A DNA stretch of 64,000 nt from Paeniglutamicibacter antarcticus (GTDB lineage: Bacteria > Actinomycetota > Actinomycetes > Actinomycetales > Micrococcaceae). Within the stretch, counting starts at the first letter, position 1. Each line of letters starts with the position of its first letter. The notes beneath the pieces are model-generated. The model worked only from the letters and a program-made list of their open reading frames with translations, had not been told where the DNA came from and ran no database searches. A program made the translations under genes and the position numbers. Location of the stretch: the NCBI RefSeq assembly GCF_900010755.1, contig NZ_CZJT01000150.1, forward strand, positions 82,554 to 146,553, given 5' to 3'. Positions 26,829 to 36,464 of this stretch are shown here, piece after piece.

Positions 26829-26994
26829 AGGCCATGACATGACCGCCAGATAGCTGCCCGTTTGAACCCCTGCTGGATACGCCGCTAGATACCCAGCGGG
26901 GGCCAACGCGGTTTTCCGCGGGTGTTGGGCTTTGCCCCTTGCCTTCGGAACTTCAGCACTCCACCATGCTGGGGATACTGGTGTGATTCATGCA

Positions 26995-27032
26995 ATAAAT
27001 TGGTGGCCCCTGCAGTGGGGCCACCAATTTAT
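26995..27032. terminator. Terminator between convergent genes
   Basis: A perfect 16-bp stem (ATAAATTGGTGGCCCC and its complement) with a 6-nt loop lies between the BCCT gene and the convergent DJ-1/PfpI gene. The AT-rich stem base serves both strands. Confidence 0.85.
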
Positions 27033-27102
27033 GACGCAGAGTGGCGCCGATATTCACGTAATTTTGGTGTGCTGCCCCGCGGCCATGGGAAATGACCGGA
27101 AC

Positions 27103-27882
27103 TTAGTGTCCAGCGTTTTCCGCTGCGGCCTTTTTGGCAGATTTCTCGGCATCCTTGTCAGCTCGCAGGACATCGTGTTCGTGTTGTTCCTCGGCCTTTT
27201 CATGGTGGATTATCTCAGCCAAGAGCTTCTCCATCTCCTTAGCCACCCCCGCCGCGGAAGCGGGGTTCTGGCCGGTGACCAGCCGTCCGTCAACCACTAC
27301 GTTTTCGGTGAAGTCATCAGCGGCAACATGGGTGGCACCTAGCTCCTCCAGACGGTCCGCCAAGAAGAACGGGATCACTTTGTCCTTCCCCACGGCGACT
27401 TCCTCGGCATTGGTGAAGGCGGCAACCCTGCGTCCCGCGACGAGGCGGGATCCGTTCGCCAATTCCACGTTGAGCAGACCGGCCGGTCCGTGGCAGACCG
27501 CGCCCACCACGCCGCCTGCTTCGTAGACGCTGGCCACCAAGCTCTTCAGGCCATCACTGTCCGGGAAATCCCACATGGTGCCGTGGCCGCCCACCAGGTA
27601 GAGAGCGTCGTATTGTTGGGGGTCGACGACATCGACGCGGGCCGTGTTGTAGAGACCTGCACGCGTCGTTTCGTTATGCGTGAAGTCAACCTGGACGGGA
27701 TCTTCCGGGTCTACCGTGTCTTGCGGAGGCTGGCCGCCCCGGATGGATGCAAAGTCGACGAAGTGTCCGGAATCCTTGAACACTTTCCAAGGGTGTGCGG
27801 CTTCGGCCACGTTGTAGCCGGTCTTTTCTCCGGTGTCGCTGATCTCTGAAACGCTGGTTAGAACCATGAGGATTTTCTTCAT
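27103..27882 (-). CDS. DJ-1/PfpI family protein (Hsp31-like)
   Basis: 259 aa. The nucleophile elbow GAVCHGPAGLL puts the catalytic Cys near residue 130, with ALYLVGGHGTMWDF upstream and the conserved acidic residue in the N-terminal SEISDTGEKTGYNVAEAAHP segment. This is the Hsp31/glyoxalase III-like group (glutathione-independent methylglyoxal handling or protein deglycation, debated). AAGGAG precedes ATG 27882. An unusual Lys/Glu/Ala-rich tail of about 35 residues (HEKAEEQHEHDVLRADKDAE) is added. Confidence 0.88.
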   Translation of the reverse strand: MKKILMVLTSVSEISDTGEKTGYNVAEAAHPWKVFKDSGHFVDFASIRGGQPPQDTVDPEDPVQVDFTHNETTRAGLYNTARVDVVDPQQYDALYLVGGHGTMWDFPDSDGLKSLVASVYEAGGVVGAVCHGPAGLLNVELANGSRLVAGRRVAAFTNAEEVAVGKDKVIPFFLADRLEELGATHVAADDFTENVVVDGRLVTGQNPASAAGVAKEMEKLLAEIIHHEKAEEQHEHDVLRADKDAEKSAKKAAAENAGH

Positions 27883-27961
27883 GAAGTGCTCCTTTCGTCT
27901 ATTTTCCACCCTAGGCGAGTGCCCGGGGACCCACCACCCCCTGGATACCCATCTCGGTGGG

Positions 27962-29425
27962 CTATGCTTCGGCCGGCGGTGTCAACGTAGCTTCCGCGTG
28001 CCTTGGACTGTTCGGGTTCATGAGTGAGTGTTTGCGGCCGTAGAAGAAGTAAATGGCCAACCCGATGACCAACCAGACGCCGAACCTCAGCCAGGTCTCC
28101 CAGTGCAGCTGCAGCATCAGGAACCCGGAAGCCAGCATGCCGAAGAGGGGGACTACCGGCATGAAGGGCAGCCGGAAGGTGCGGGGAGCATCGGGCCTCT
28201 TGTAGCGGAAGATGATCACAGACAGGCAGACCACCACGAAGGCGGCCAAGATGCCGATGTTTGTCAGGTCCGCGACGGCCTTGATGGGGAATACACCCGC
28301 CAGGAGTGCGGAGGCGATGCCGGCGATCCAGGTAACGCGCTGAGGGGTGCCGTGACGGTCGGTCTTGGAGAACCAGCCCGGAAGCAGTCCGTCGCGGCTC
28401 ATGGAGAACCAGACGCGGGTGACACCGAGCAGGAACGTCAGCATCACGGTGAGAATGGACAGGACGGCAAACACCGAGATGATCGTGGCGATCACCGGAA
28501 GCCCCACGCCGTTGAACGCGGAGGCGAATCCGGCGGTTGGGTCGATGTCCTTGTAGTTCTGCATGCCGGTTAGCACCAGAGTGGCAGCCACATAGAGCAG
28601 CATGGCGATGATCAAGGAGTAGATGATCGCCTTGGGCATGTGCTTCTTGCCGTCGGTGGATTCCTCGGCCGCGGTGCTCATGGCGTCGTAGCCAAAGACC
28701 GCAAAGAACACGGTTGCCGCACCGGCGACCACCGGGCCGAACCCGGAGGGCATGAACGGGTTGTAGTTCCCGGTGTCGATGTAGAAGATGCCCAGGCCGA
28801 TGATGAACAGGATCAGCACCACCTTGATGGCAACGGCCGCCAGCTCGAAACGCCCGAAGGCCTTGGTGCCCCGGGAAAGGATCCAGGTGACCAGGACACA
28901 GACGACGATGGCCGGGATGTTGATGATGCCTCCCTTGCCCTCATCGGGGGTTGAGGCCGCCCACGCCGGCAGGTGCATGCCGATGCCGGAGAGGAACGCG
29001 GCGAAGTAGCCGGAAATGCCGATGGCCACCACCGCCACGATGGCGATGTATTCAAGCAACAGGTCCCAGCCGATGAACCAGCCAATGATCTCCCCGAGAG
29101 CCACATACCCGTAGGTGTAGGCGGAGCCGGCCCGCGGGATCATACCGGCGAATTCCGCGTAGGACAGAGCTGCGGCGGCGGAAGCCAGACCCGCGATCAG
29201 GAAGGAGATCAGCACCGCGGGGCCGACGCCGGCCTGGGTTCCGGCGCCATGGGCCACTAGACCTGCCAGGGAGAAGATGCCGACGCCAATGATGCCGCCA
29301 ACGCCGATCGCGGTCAGTTGCCACAGTCCCAGGGACTTGGCCAGGCCGCTGTGTTTGCTTTCTTCTTCGATATCGTCGATTGGCTTGCGCCGCATGATTG
29401 ACTGGGATTTATCTTTGGGGCTCAT
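27962..29425 (-). CDS. APC-family (cationic amino acid type) permease
   Basis: 487 aa, 12 membrane helices. LWQLTAIGVGGIIGVGIFSL, AGMIPRAGSAYTYGYVALGE and VFFAVFGYDAMSTAAEES are signatures of the CAT/YfnA branch of APC amino-acid permeases. ATG 29425 has AGGAG 6 nt upstream; the frame opens at 29476. The substrate cannot be assigned. It is separated by about 80 nt from the DJ-1/PfpI gene on the same strand. Confidence 0.9.
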   Translation of the reverse strand: MSPKDKSQSIMRRKPIDDIEEESKHSGLAKSLGLWQLTAIGVGGIIGVGIFSLAGLVAHGAGTQAGVGPAVLISFLIAGLASAAAALSYAEFAGMIPRAGSAYTYGYVALGEIIGWFIGWDLLLEYIAIVAVVAIGISGYFAAFLSGIGMHLPAWAASTPDEGKGGIINIPAIVVCVLVTWILSRGTKAFGRFELAAVAIKVVLILFIIGLGIFYIDTGNYNPFMPSGFGPVVAGAATVFFAVFGYDAMSTAAEESTDGKKHMPKAIIYSLIIAMLLYVAATLVLTGMQNYKDIDPTAGFASAFNGVGLPVIATIISVFAVLSILTVMLTFLLGVTRVWFSMSRDGLLPGWFSKTDRHGTPQRVTWIAGIASALLAGVFPIKAVADLTNIGILAAFVVVCLSVIIFRYKRPDAPRTFRLPFMPVVPLFGMLASGFLMLQLHWETWLRFGVWLVIGLAIYFFYGRKHSLMNPNSPRHAEATLTPPAEA

Positions 29426-30078
29426 GAGGGACTCCTGCAGTGATGTGTCCAGCATTTCGGCCGCCCGGTGACGCAAGCGGTCTCGTCACATCAGTATGCG
29501 AGCCTGTTTCCCATTTATGAAGCCCCGCATCACAGGGGGACTGGCCGTGCGCAAGCATCACGGGCGTGGACGTGAACTTCAAGCCGAGGTGCGAGCATGT
29601 CCGGCGTGCAATGTTGGTGGGTCGGCCGGCGAAAGTTCCGTTCAACAACGGGGTTGCCCCGTGGTGACGGCGATTCCGTTGAGGAAGCACACCCAATCGC
29701 GGACGGCATCGCGGATCATGGCCAAATGCAGGTGGCGCATCACCTGCAACTGTTGGCGGCGTGGCGCACCACAGCCGGCGATTTTCGTCAGTGTTCAACA
29801 TGAACCGGAGTATCCGCAGCGTTGCCGAGCCCGGCATTTCAGTGTTCTTGCTCACGACCAAACCGCGGTCTCGGGGGAACGCCAACCCAAAATCATCCAG
29901 ATGGAACTGACGCTTCTAGCGCAGCTCAATGCGAATAATTCCGCCCCCGGGGGCCTAGTCACCCCGAAAGGGGGCCGATGCCACGCCTTCGTGCCGGAGC
30001 TTGGTCTGGCGATGCCACGGGGCTTCCGACGGCAGTCAGCACCGACGTGTTTGTCCGCCGCTTGGATTGATAACGAAA
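29426..30078. other. Large intergenic region
   Basis: About 650 bp between the permease gene and the riboswitch promoter. Open frames on both strands show no family signature or ribosome site, and I see nothing that supports a gene. Confidence 0.45.
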
Positions 30079-30107
30079 TTGTAACTTTTGCGTGTCGTCG
30101 GTAGGGT
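30079..30107 (+). promoter_or_regulatory. Promoter of the c-di-AMP riboswitch transcript
   Basis: TTGTAA (30079-30084) and TAGGGT (30102-30107) are separated by 17 nt, a good sigma-70-type arrangement. Transcription would start near 30114, about 40 nt before the riboswitch. Confidence 0.55.
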
Positions 30108-30154
30108 TTTAGGTCTGGTTGCATATGAGCAACCCAGTCCTGATCCGGTTCGCA

Positions 30155-30326
30155 TAACCCTGCCGGCGGATCTTGAACCAAGAACTACCGGCAGGGGCGG
30201 AGGACCCAATTCAACCGTTTCATGGTTTTGAACCATGGAACTTGGGGTGAAGCGGAGTCCGCCACGGTGGGCTCGGCCGAGTTGATCTCATGACTCGAAT
30301 CCGACAGCTAACTTCGCAAGCGACAC
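30155..30326 (+). ncRNA. ydaO/yuaA c-di-AMP riboswitch
   Basis: The leader contains the conserved blocks of the ydaO class in order: GGGGCGGAGGACCC near 30194, CTTGGGGTGAAGCGG near 30240, and CCGACAGCTAACTTCGCAAG near 30300. In actinobacteria this class sits upstream of resuscitation-promoting factors and other wall hydrolases and turns them off when c-di-AMP binds. Here it precedes an M23 peptidase. Boundaries are approximate. Confidence 0.88.
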
Positions 30327-30341
30327 ATGAGAGGCTTCCAC

Positions 30342-31409
30342 TTGAACCAGCAGCATACTGCCGGCCGCCGTCGCGCGCCCGGACCCGTTGACGCCCTGCC
30401 TTCGCAGGATTCAATGAAACTGATCGTCGATGCCGCACTGAGCGGCGAAAGCACTTCCCGAGGTCCCGGCCGACGCGCACTAAACGCGGTCCCGGATGCC
30501 ACAGAAAACTCTGATACCCAGCAGCATGGCGGCCGCCGCTATGTGGCAGGCCAGCGCTATGTTGCAGCCCCGGAGACGGCAACCATCGCCGCCACCGAAA
30601 TCCCTTCCGCGACTGCAGCGCGGTCGCTGGCGAGGGGCGCAGACACCGTCAAGCGTGACAACGTCCTGAAGTCCGCGCCCCGGATCCAGCGTTCTCGGCT
30701 TGGGTTCATGCACAAGCTCGGCGCAGTGGCCGCCATGTCGGGCCTGACTGTCGCCGGCCTGGCATTCGCCGCGCCAGTGCAGGAAGCCGAAGGCACTATC
30801 CCCGAGCCCCAGCGCGTCGCCCAGACTTCGGTCGCAGATGTCAGTGCCCCGGCCAGCGACAAGCTCACCGTCGATCGCGCCGCGGTGACCAGCGAGTACA
30901 TCGAGATCAAGAAAGCCAATCCGGCACCTGTCACGATAGCGGCCGAGAAAAAAGCCACCAAGGAAGCCAAGCCGGAATCGATCTCGGCCGCAGCCGGCGG
31001 AGCTGTCACCAAGACCCCCGCCGTCGGAACCCTGGCCCAGCCGGTCGACAGCATCCGGTTGACCTCGCGCTTCGGTCACCGCAAGAACCCGACCGGCCCC
31101 GGATACATGATCCACAACGGCCTGGACTACGCAGTTCCTATGGGAACACCTGTCAAGGCCAGCGCCTCCGGCACGGTAGTACAGTCACAGTTTGCCGGGC
31201 ACTCCGGATTCCGCGTGGAGATCGACCACGGCAATGGTTTGCACACCAGCTACAACCACAACTCGGTCCTCAAGGTGAAGGTCGGACAGAAGGTCAAGGT
31301 CGGTGAGGTTGTCGCACTCAGCGGCAGCACCGGAAACTCCACGGGCCCGCACCTGCACCTCGAGGTCATCGTCAACGGCAAGTGGGTCGACCCCGCGAGT
31401 CGGCTCTAA
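30342..31409 (+). CDS. M23 family cell-wall metallopeptidase (LytM-type)
   Basis: About 355 aa. The C-terminal M23 domain has both zinc motifs, HNGLDYAVP (HxxxD) and GPHLHLEV (HxH), within residues ~240-355. A membrane helix or late signal (VAAMSGLTVAGLAFAAPVQ) lies near residue 135, after a long basic Arg-rich N-terminus; the middle is Ala/Lys-rich. It should cut peptidoglycan cross-links outside the cell. TTG 30342 is favoured because GAGAGG lies 7 nt upstream; ATG 30327 would sit in the riboswitch 3' edge. A terminator follows. Confidence 0.9.
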   Translation: MNQQHTAGRRRAPGPVDALPSQDSMKLIVDAALSGESTSRGPGRRALNAVPDATENSDTQQHGGRRYVAGQRYVAAPETATIAATEIPSATAARSLARGADTVKRDNVLKSAPRIQRSRLGFMHKLGAVAAMSGLTVAGLAFAAPVQEAEGTIPEPQRVAQTSVADVSAPASDKLTVDRAAVTSEYIEIKKANPAPVTIAAEKKATKEAKPESISAAAGGAVTKTPAVGTLAQPVDSIRLTSRFGHRKNPTGPGYMIHNGLDYAVPMGTPVKASASGTVVQSQFAGHSGFRVEIDHGNGLHTSYNHNSVLKVKVGQKVKVGEVVALSGSTGNSTGPHLHLEVIVNGKWVDPASRL

Positions 31410-31413
31410 CTTC

Positions 31414-31451
31414 AAAAGTCGCCGTTCCGTGTCCGGAGCGGCGACTTTTTG
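31414..31451 (+). terminator. Terminator after the M23 peptidase gene
   Basis: A 16-bp stem with one G-U pair (AAAAGTCGCCG-TTCCG with CGGAGCGGCGACTTTT) and TGTC loop ends in TTTTT. Confidence 0.88.
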
Positions 31452-31606
31452 CCTTCGCTTCAGCTGCCACGGCCAGTACTCCAACGGAGTCCTGGCATTC
31501 CGTGCGCGTCAGACCCCCATGATGCAAACGGTCCCGTCGGCCCAGTAGCTGATCCCCGTGTGCCATTCATGATGACTTGCACATCGATCGGCCCGAACAA
31601 GATGGG

Positions 31607-31900
31607 TCAGTACACGCCGTGGATTCTCAGCTGCAGGGCCACGTTGTCGCCCTCGTCGATGTTTTCTCGGGTACGAACTGCCGCCTTGAGCGGGACCGCG
31701 TACGTACCGTCCTTAGGAAACAACGCGGTGCTCCACGCGGTGCCGCCGATCCGCGCCTGCACCGGGACCATGCCCCAGCCGTAGCTGACGACCTCCGCGG
31801 CGTCGCGCACCTCGGCGCACCATTCGTCGGGAACGCTCACGAAATAGAACGGCGCGGGACCCCGCCAGAACCAGACTTTGCCGCTGAACTCGAGCTCCAT
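31607..31900 (-). CDS. DUF1905 family protein
   Basis: 97 aa from ATG 31900 (MELEFSGKVWFWRGPAPFYF); the frame opens at 31918. VSYGWGMVPVQARIGGTAWS and TALFPKDGTYAVPLKAAVRT are the DUF1905 signature, a small beta-barrel family of unknown function. It stands alone between the M23 unit and the three-gene PLP operon. Confidence 0.82.
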   Translation of the reverse strand: MELEFSGKVWFWRGPAPFYFVSVPDEWCAEVRDAAEVVSYGWGMVPVQARIGGTAWSTALFPKDGTYAVPLKAAVRTRENIDEGDNVALQLRIHGVY

Positions 31901-32038
31901 CGGTACAGCATGGCACACTGTTCAGTCCACCGCGAGCGACCTGCTCTCAGGGGATCACGCTTTGAGGAACCGGCAAGGTTTGGAGCGTGACAAAGTTTAA
32001 TCACGGGTCATCATGTGTGCGGTCCTCATCGAGTTGAT

Positions 32039-33535
32039 TTAGATGCCCTGGAAGACATCAGCCTTCGACCGACGCCGGTTGGACCGTCCCTGGGTGCCCG
32101 TTGAACGTCCACCGGATCCTCGTCCGGAATCCAGGGTGCGTTCTTCGATCTCGTCAGGTTCCCAGGAATCGCCGTTCCACAGGAGATTGGTTGCCAGCGG
32201 CAATTGGTGCGAGGCGCTCTCCACGATATGCATGAGGTAGCCAGCGGTGTTGGGAAACGCGATCAGGTCGTTCGGAGCAGCACCCAGCGGGAACTCAAAC
32301 CTTCGCCGCAAGATTAATTCCTCCTCGATGCAGTAGGCGCCCACAAGGAAGCCACTGAACGGTTCGCGTGGGTGCCGGGGATCGGCTACGTGCATAAGTA
32401 TTGGATCCAGCAGGAAATCAGCCGAAGTTGAGCGGCACTGGGTCCTGTTCATGTGCAGCCCCAGCAGCGGTAGACCATCGCTTCGCTTCTTACCGAAGGC
32501 GACCTTCGCCAGGGTCAGCCCGCACCCATCCATGAGCGATCTTCCGGGTTCGCAGCGCAGTTGAAGGTTGCGTTTGCGCAGCATGTCGGCGATATTTCCC
32601 TCGGCAGCATGAGGGCGCGCCGTCAAGATGGTTTCGAGCCATTCCCCGCGTACCGGGTGCTGATGGTACGGGTAGACCGACTTGCTGGGTTGCGAATCCA
32701 CGGCACCCAACGAATCGGATTTCCAGGTGATGTCCTCGCTGCCGTTTGGTTGTGCGGCGAGCGACTCCCAAAAAGCCTGCCATTGCTCGGAGCTGTCCAC
32801 ATAAGACATGGGAATTCCTCCACCCATGTCAATGAATTCAGGTGAGTGCCCCGATTTTTCCAAGGCATCGACCAGTTCCATGGACTCCGCGAGGACTATC
32901 GCCCGTTCATCGGCGCGGTACCCGTTGAGATGAAAATGAATTCCGGCAACTTCGAGCCATCCGGAAGCAGCCCCACGGCCCAGAAAATCCATCCAGTCCG
33001 AAGCCTGCAAGCCAAAGCGTGTGGCGGGCAGCGACGGGTCGCTGGGAGATAACCTGAGGGCAACGCGGGCCTTGATGCCGTGGCTTCTGGCCAGCTCGAA
33101 AAGTTCCTCGGTCTCGTCGCGGTTATCCAAGCTCACGACCACGTGGTTCTCCAGCGCCAGTCGAAGCAAGGCAGCTGACTTGACTGCGGCACTGACGATG
33201 ATCCGGGAGGGTTCCACTCCCCGGAGAAGAACTTGCTCAAGTTCATGAAAGCTCGCCACATCGAGCCCGCACGCAGATCTCACCGCATGATCAATCGCAC
33301 CAATGGTCTTGTTGGCCTTGCGGGCGAAGTACACCTGAAGTTCCACCTCATGGGCGGCTGCGGCGGCACGTAGCTGTTCGGCATTGCGGCCCAAAGCCGA
33401 GAAATCGTGGAGATTGATGGGGGACCCGAAGGTTTCCACCAGTTCTTGGCAGAGTCCTGGATTTCCAAGAAGTTCATTCATCCATGGTTCAAGGCGCGCG
33501 GTGAGCGGTGCGGTGCCATACATCAGTGGTTTCAT
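32039..33535 (-). CDS. Y4yA-type PLP-dependent decarboxylase (fold type III)
   Basis: 498 aa. It resembles group IV amino-acid decarboxylases/diaminopimelate decarboxylase: PLP lysine in VYFARKANKTIGAID (about residue 72), FHFHL-type segment VAGIHFHLNGY, phosphate-binding DMGGGIPM and the active-site loop CEPGRSLMDGCG. The best family match is the Y4yA group, whose substrate is unknown. The last ~35 residues are Gly/Arg/Ser-rich. Its ATG overlaps the stop of the FAD-protein gene by 4 nt, so it is translated with it. It is the last gene of the operon. Confidence 0.82.
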   Translation of the reverse strand: MKPLMYGTAPLTARLEPWMNELLGNPGLCQELVETFGSPINLHDFSALGRNAEQLRAAAAAHEVELQVYFARKANKTIGAIDHAVRSACGLDVASFHELEQVLLRGVEPSRIIVSAAVKSAALLRLALENHVVVSLDNRDETEELFELARSHGIKARVALRLSPSDPSLPATRFGLQASDWMDFLGRGAASGWLEVAGIHFHLNGYRADERAIVLAESMELVDALEKSGHSPEFIDMGGGIPMSYVDSSEQWQAFWESLAAQPNGSEDITWKSDSLGAVDSQPSKSVYPYHQHPVRGEWLETILTARPHAAEGNIADMLRKRNLQLRCEPGRSLMDGCGLTLAKVAFGKKRSDGLPLLGLHMNRTQCRSTSADFLLDPILMHVADPRHPREPFSGFLVGAYCIEEELILRRRFEFPLGAAPNDLIAFPNTAGYLMHIVESASHQLPLATNLLWNGDSWEPDEIEERTLDSGRGSGGRSTGTQGRSNRRRSKADVFQGI

Positions 33536-35190
33536 GGTCCTTTTCCAAGCTGTTCGATGAATTCAAGGGGTTCGTGGGCCCGAAGCCGGGCGATGCGTTG
33601 GGCCCACGCTCGGTGTTCGGTGTGCAGGGTGCGGTTGAGGGTGTCATGGCCCAGCGTAGGACCCTCCGTCGGACGTCCCAGGGCAGCCAGTGATTCGTTT
33701 CGATGGCCGTGGACATCGAGGCAGGTTCCATCCACATCGGTCAGTAGTCCACGCTCACCGGGACGGACCGTGATCTCACCGGCGGCGAGTAGGCCACCGA
33801 TAACCGGTGACATTGCTTGGCCTTCTGGCGCCGCCGAGGTCAGCACCCCGGCCGGTGGCGTGACGGCATTGACCAAGATCGCGTTCAACGGTGGCGATTC
33901 CGGGAAACGGTCCTGTTCGAGCAGCCCGGCGTCAAAGAGGGCAAGCATTTTTAGTGCAGTGAGTTCGGGCGGCCCAAAGCTCAGGCGTTCAAAGTGTTTG
34001 GATATGCGCTGGAACATTCGGGATGACGCAGGGCTCCAGGAGACCCGGGAAACTGCCTGCACGACTTCGGGATAGAGCCCCGACCACACGCGGGCCCACA
34101 GCCATGAGGTGTCGGGCCGCGCGCGATGGCGGTTGACCGCGATGGAGTGGCGGATGCTGTTCGCTGCCGAATCGGTGTGGGTCTGCCGCGCCGATTCGTC
34201 GTGCCGGATATTTCCGGGGTCTCCGGTCAAGGCCGTGCGCCACAGGGCCAGCGGGGTCACAGGGGAGCCCATGAGCTGGGCGCATTCAAGTGCGCATGCG
34301 AGCAAAATGCGCCACATGTTAGTGGATTTCTCACCAGTCCCGCTGGAATTGCTGGCCAATGAGCTGCCCCATTCACGCAATGGCTGACGGTAGGAATCAA
34401 TGCAGGAACGAATCGGTTCCGGCAGGTGCTCGCTCTTGGGCAGCATCGGCAGAGCGCTTCCCGAAGCCATGGTGATCTTGGCAGGTTCCCTGCCGGTAGG
34501 AACATAACGTAGCCATACGCCGCCGTTCTTTTCGGTTTCCTCCCACTGGCCTCCGCGCCCCTCCGTCAGTAGCAGAACCACATCGTAGGCAGTCAGCGCG
34601 GCACCGCGAATAAGTACGTGGCTCTTCGCAGGAATGGTTTCTTCCTCCAACGCAAGATACTGCCCGATCAGCGGGGCTTGATTGCACGCCCAGGGGAGTT
34701 CGGTGCCGGAACGATCGCCGGGTAGCCCGTGCCCGGTGGCTAGCACCACCTCATCATAAAAGCAGGTTCCTGCCTGGCTCGAGACCTCCCATTGATCTCC
34801 GGTACGGACAACTGCTGTGGCCCGTACCGGGATGTGGGTTAATGCGAAAGGAGCCATTTGGCTCAACCGCCCGAACTGCTCCTGGAGGTATTTCCCCACG
34901 ATGGCCCGTGGAGGGTAAACCTCGTTGCCATAGTGTGGCTCGGCTCGACTCACCCATTCGGTGAAGGACCCGGATCCTGGCGGCGAACCGGAGTCCAGGA
35001 TGCGCGCGGACACGTTCAGCCGCAGGGCCAGTGGCTGCGTGGACTGCCATACGCGCCCGGCACCTGCAGGATAGGGGTCATAGACATCGATGCGCAGGCC
35101 TGCAGGATCCTCGGTGCTGGAGTTGTTCTCGAGTTCGAGTAAGGCAAACAGGGCCTTGGGTCCGCCTCCGATGAAGGCTATGCGCGTCAT
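33532..35190 (-). CDS. FAD/NAD(P)-binding protein (NAD_binding_9 type)
   Basis: 552 aa. An N-terminal dinucleotide fold (MTRIAFIGGGPKALFALLEL) with PAGAGRVWQSTQPLALRLNV is characteristic of the FAD/NAD(P)-binding NAD_binding_9 family; DEVVLATGHGLPG is the second nucleotide-contact motif. The reaction is unknown; an oxidation or N-hydroxylation step in a biosynthetic route is one possibility. Both ends overlap their neighbours by 4 nt (ATGA), placing it in the middle of a tightly coupled operon. Confidence 0.8.
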   Translation of the reverse strand: MTRIAFIGGGPKALFALLELENNSSTEDPAGLRIDVYDPYPAGAGRVWQSTQPLALRLNVSARILDSGSPPGSGSFTEWVSRAEPHYGNEVYPPRAIVGKYLQEQFGRLSQMAPFALTHIPVRATAVVRTGDQWEVSSQAGTCFYDEVVLATGHGLPGDRSGTELPWACNQAPLIGQYLALEEETIPAKSHVLIRGAALTAYDVVLLLTEGRGGQWEETEKNGGVWLRYVPTGREPAKITMASGSALPMLPKSEHLPEPIRSCIDSYRQPLREWGSSLASNSSGTGEKSTNMWRILLACALECAQLMGSPVTPLALWRTALTGDPGNIRHDESARQTHTDSAANSIRHSIAVNRHRARPDTSWLWARVWSGLYPEVVQAVSRVSWSPASSRMFQRISKHFERLSFGPPELTALKMLALFDAGLLEQDRFPESPPLNAILVNAVTPPAGVLTSAAPEGQAMSPVIGGLLAAGEITVRPGERGLLTDVDGTCLDVHGHRNESLAALGRPTEGPTLGHDTLNRTLHTEHRAWAQRIARLRAHEPLEFIEQLGKGP

Positions 35191-36173
35191 GTGACGTTAT
35201 TGTCTTCCAGCGCTACCCCGGGTTCGAGGGCAGTGCCGAGGTTTTCCCGGACCCACTGATCGTTGTACACGGTATTGAGGTAGGGGACACCCGAGTCGTG
35301 GACCAAGAATCCAATACGTGAGCCGGCTTTGAGGTGAGGGGTTTGTTCTTCGATGGCTGCCACGATGGCACCGGTGGATGCCCCGGCAAGGATTCCCTCG
35401 CGGGCGGCGAGCTTGCGGCATCCGCGGACCATCTCGATCTCTTCGATCCGGCACACCACATCGGGATCCGCTTGGAGAGCCAACTCGGGTACGATTCCGG
35501 CTCCTAACCCGGGAAAACGACGTAATCCGGATTCCCCGTCAAAGAGCACCGACCCCACGGCATCGACGGCTACCAACTTGGTTTCCTGATGATGCCGGTG
35601 TAGATACTGTTGGCAGCCCACCAATGTGCCCGTGGTGCTGGTGGCCACGAACAACATGTCCAGGTCGCCATTTACGGCCTCCATGAATTCCGGCATCGTC
35701 GAGGTGAAATGCGCCCCGGGGTTCGCGGGCGAACCATACTGATTAGTGGTCACCGCACCCGGGTTATCGCTAAGCAGCTGTTGCACCCGTTGCCTGCGTG
35801 CCGCCAACTTGTTGCCGTCAGCCGGGGTGGAAACCACCTCAATGACCGCCCCGTAGGCGCTCATGATCTCCAGTGCCGAGCGGTTTGCATTCTCATCAAC
35901 AACGGCCACGAATCGAAGGCCGCGTACTGCCGACTGCCGGGCCAGGGCCATGCCGAGATTCCCGGAGGTGGATTCCACGATCATTCCGCCGGGGGCCAGC
36001 ATCCCGGAATTCAGGAGGGATTCGATCAGGGAATGGGCGGTTCGCTCCTTGGTGCTACCCGAAAGCTGAAGCAGGTCCAACTTAGCGAAAACTTCGATCC
36101 CGGAAAATTCGAAGAGATGCTGCAACTTCACCGTCGGGGATGCGAAAGGGCTCAAGGTTCCAACGCTGTACAT
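35187..36173 (-). CDS. SbnA-like cysteine-synthase-family PLP enzyme
   Basis: 328 aa. The PLP lysine is in LLQLSGSTKERTAHSLIE (about residue 42) and the substrate loop is VESTSGNLGMALA; the GTLVGCQQYL and EGILAGASTGAIVAA segments complete the fold type II core. It resembles SbnA, which joins O-phosphoserine and glutamate on the way to 2,3-diaminopropionate, but no SbnB partner is present, so the product is uncertain. ATG 36173 has GGAG 6 nt upstream; the frame opens at 36188. First gene of the operon. A decayed copy of its 5' end lies at 50965-51212. Confidence 0.83.
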   Translation of the reverse strand: MYSVGTLSPFASPTVKLQHLFEFSGIEVFAKLDLLQLSGSTKERTAHSLIESLLNSGMLAPGGMIVESTSGNLGMALARQSAVRGLRFVAVVDENANRSALEIMSAYGAVIEVVSTPADGNKLAARRQRVQQLLSDNPGAVTTNQYGSPANPGAHFTSTMPEFMEAVNGDLDMLFVATSTTGTLVGCQQYLHRHHQETKLVAVDAVGSVLFDGESGLRRFPGLGAGIVPELALQADPDVVCRIEEIEMVRGCRKLAAREGILAGASTGAIVAAIEEQTPHLKAGSRIGFLVHDSGVPYLNTVYNDQWVRENLGTALEPGVALEDNNVT

Positions 36174-36464
36174 GTTCGCTCCTAACACCTAGGTAGACAG
36201 AAACTGATTGCAACAATATACGTTCCAACGCTGGGAACGGGCCCGCACACCGGTGTTGGCGTTTTGCGACCATAGATCCGGTCGTGATTTTGAGCTTTAC
36301 TGGACGTATCCCCATTTACGTCATTTCAGGGGCGTCGAGGCGGGGACTACGCTGTCCATCAACAACCGGATCTATCAGGGCGCGCCCCGGGGCGTAGGGC
36401 ATCGCCCCCCCGGTGCCGCCGAACTGGAACCAGGAGCTAGACCCCACAAGACTGGAGGACTCTG

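Noticed and set aside
29496..30104. 202-codon plus-strand frame upstream of the riboswitch
   Set aside because: No domain, no ribosome site, and it overlaps the riboswitch promoter; the opposite strand is also open by chance.
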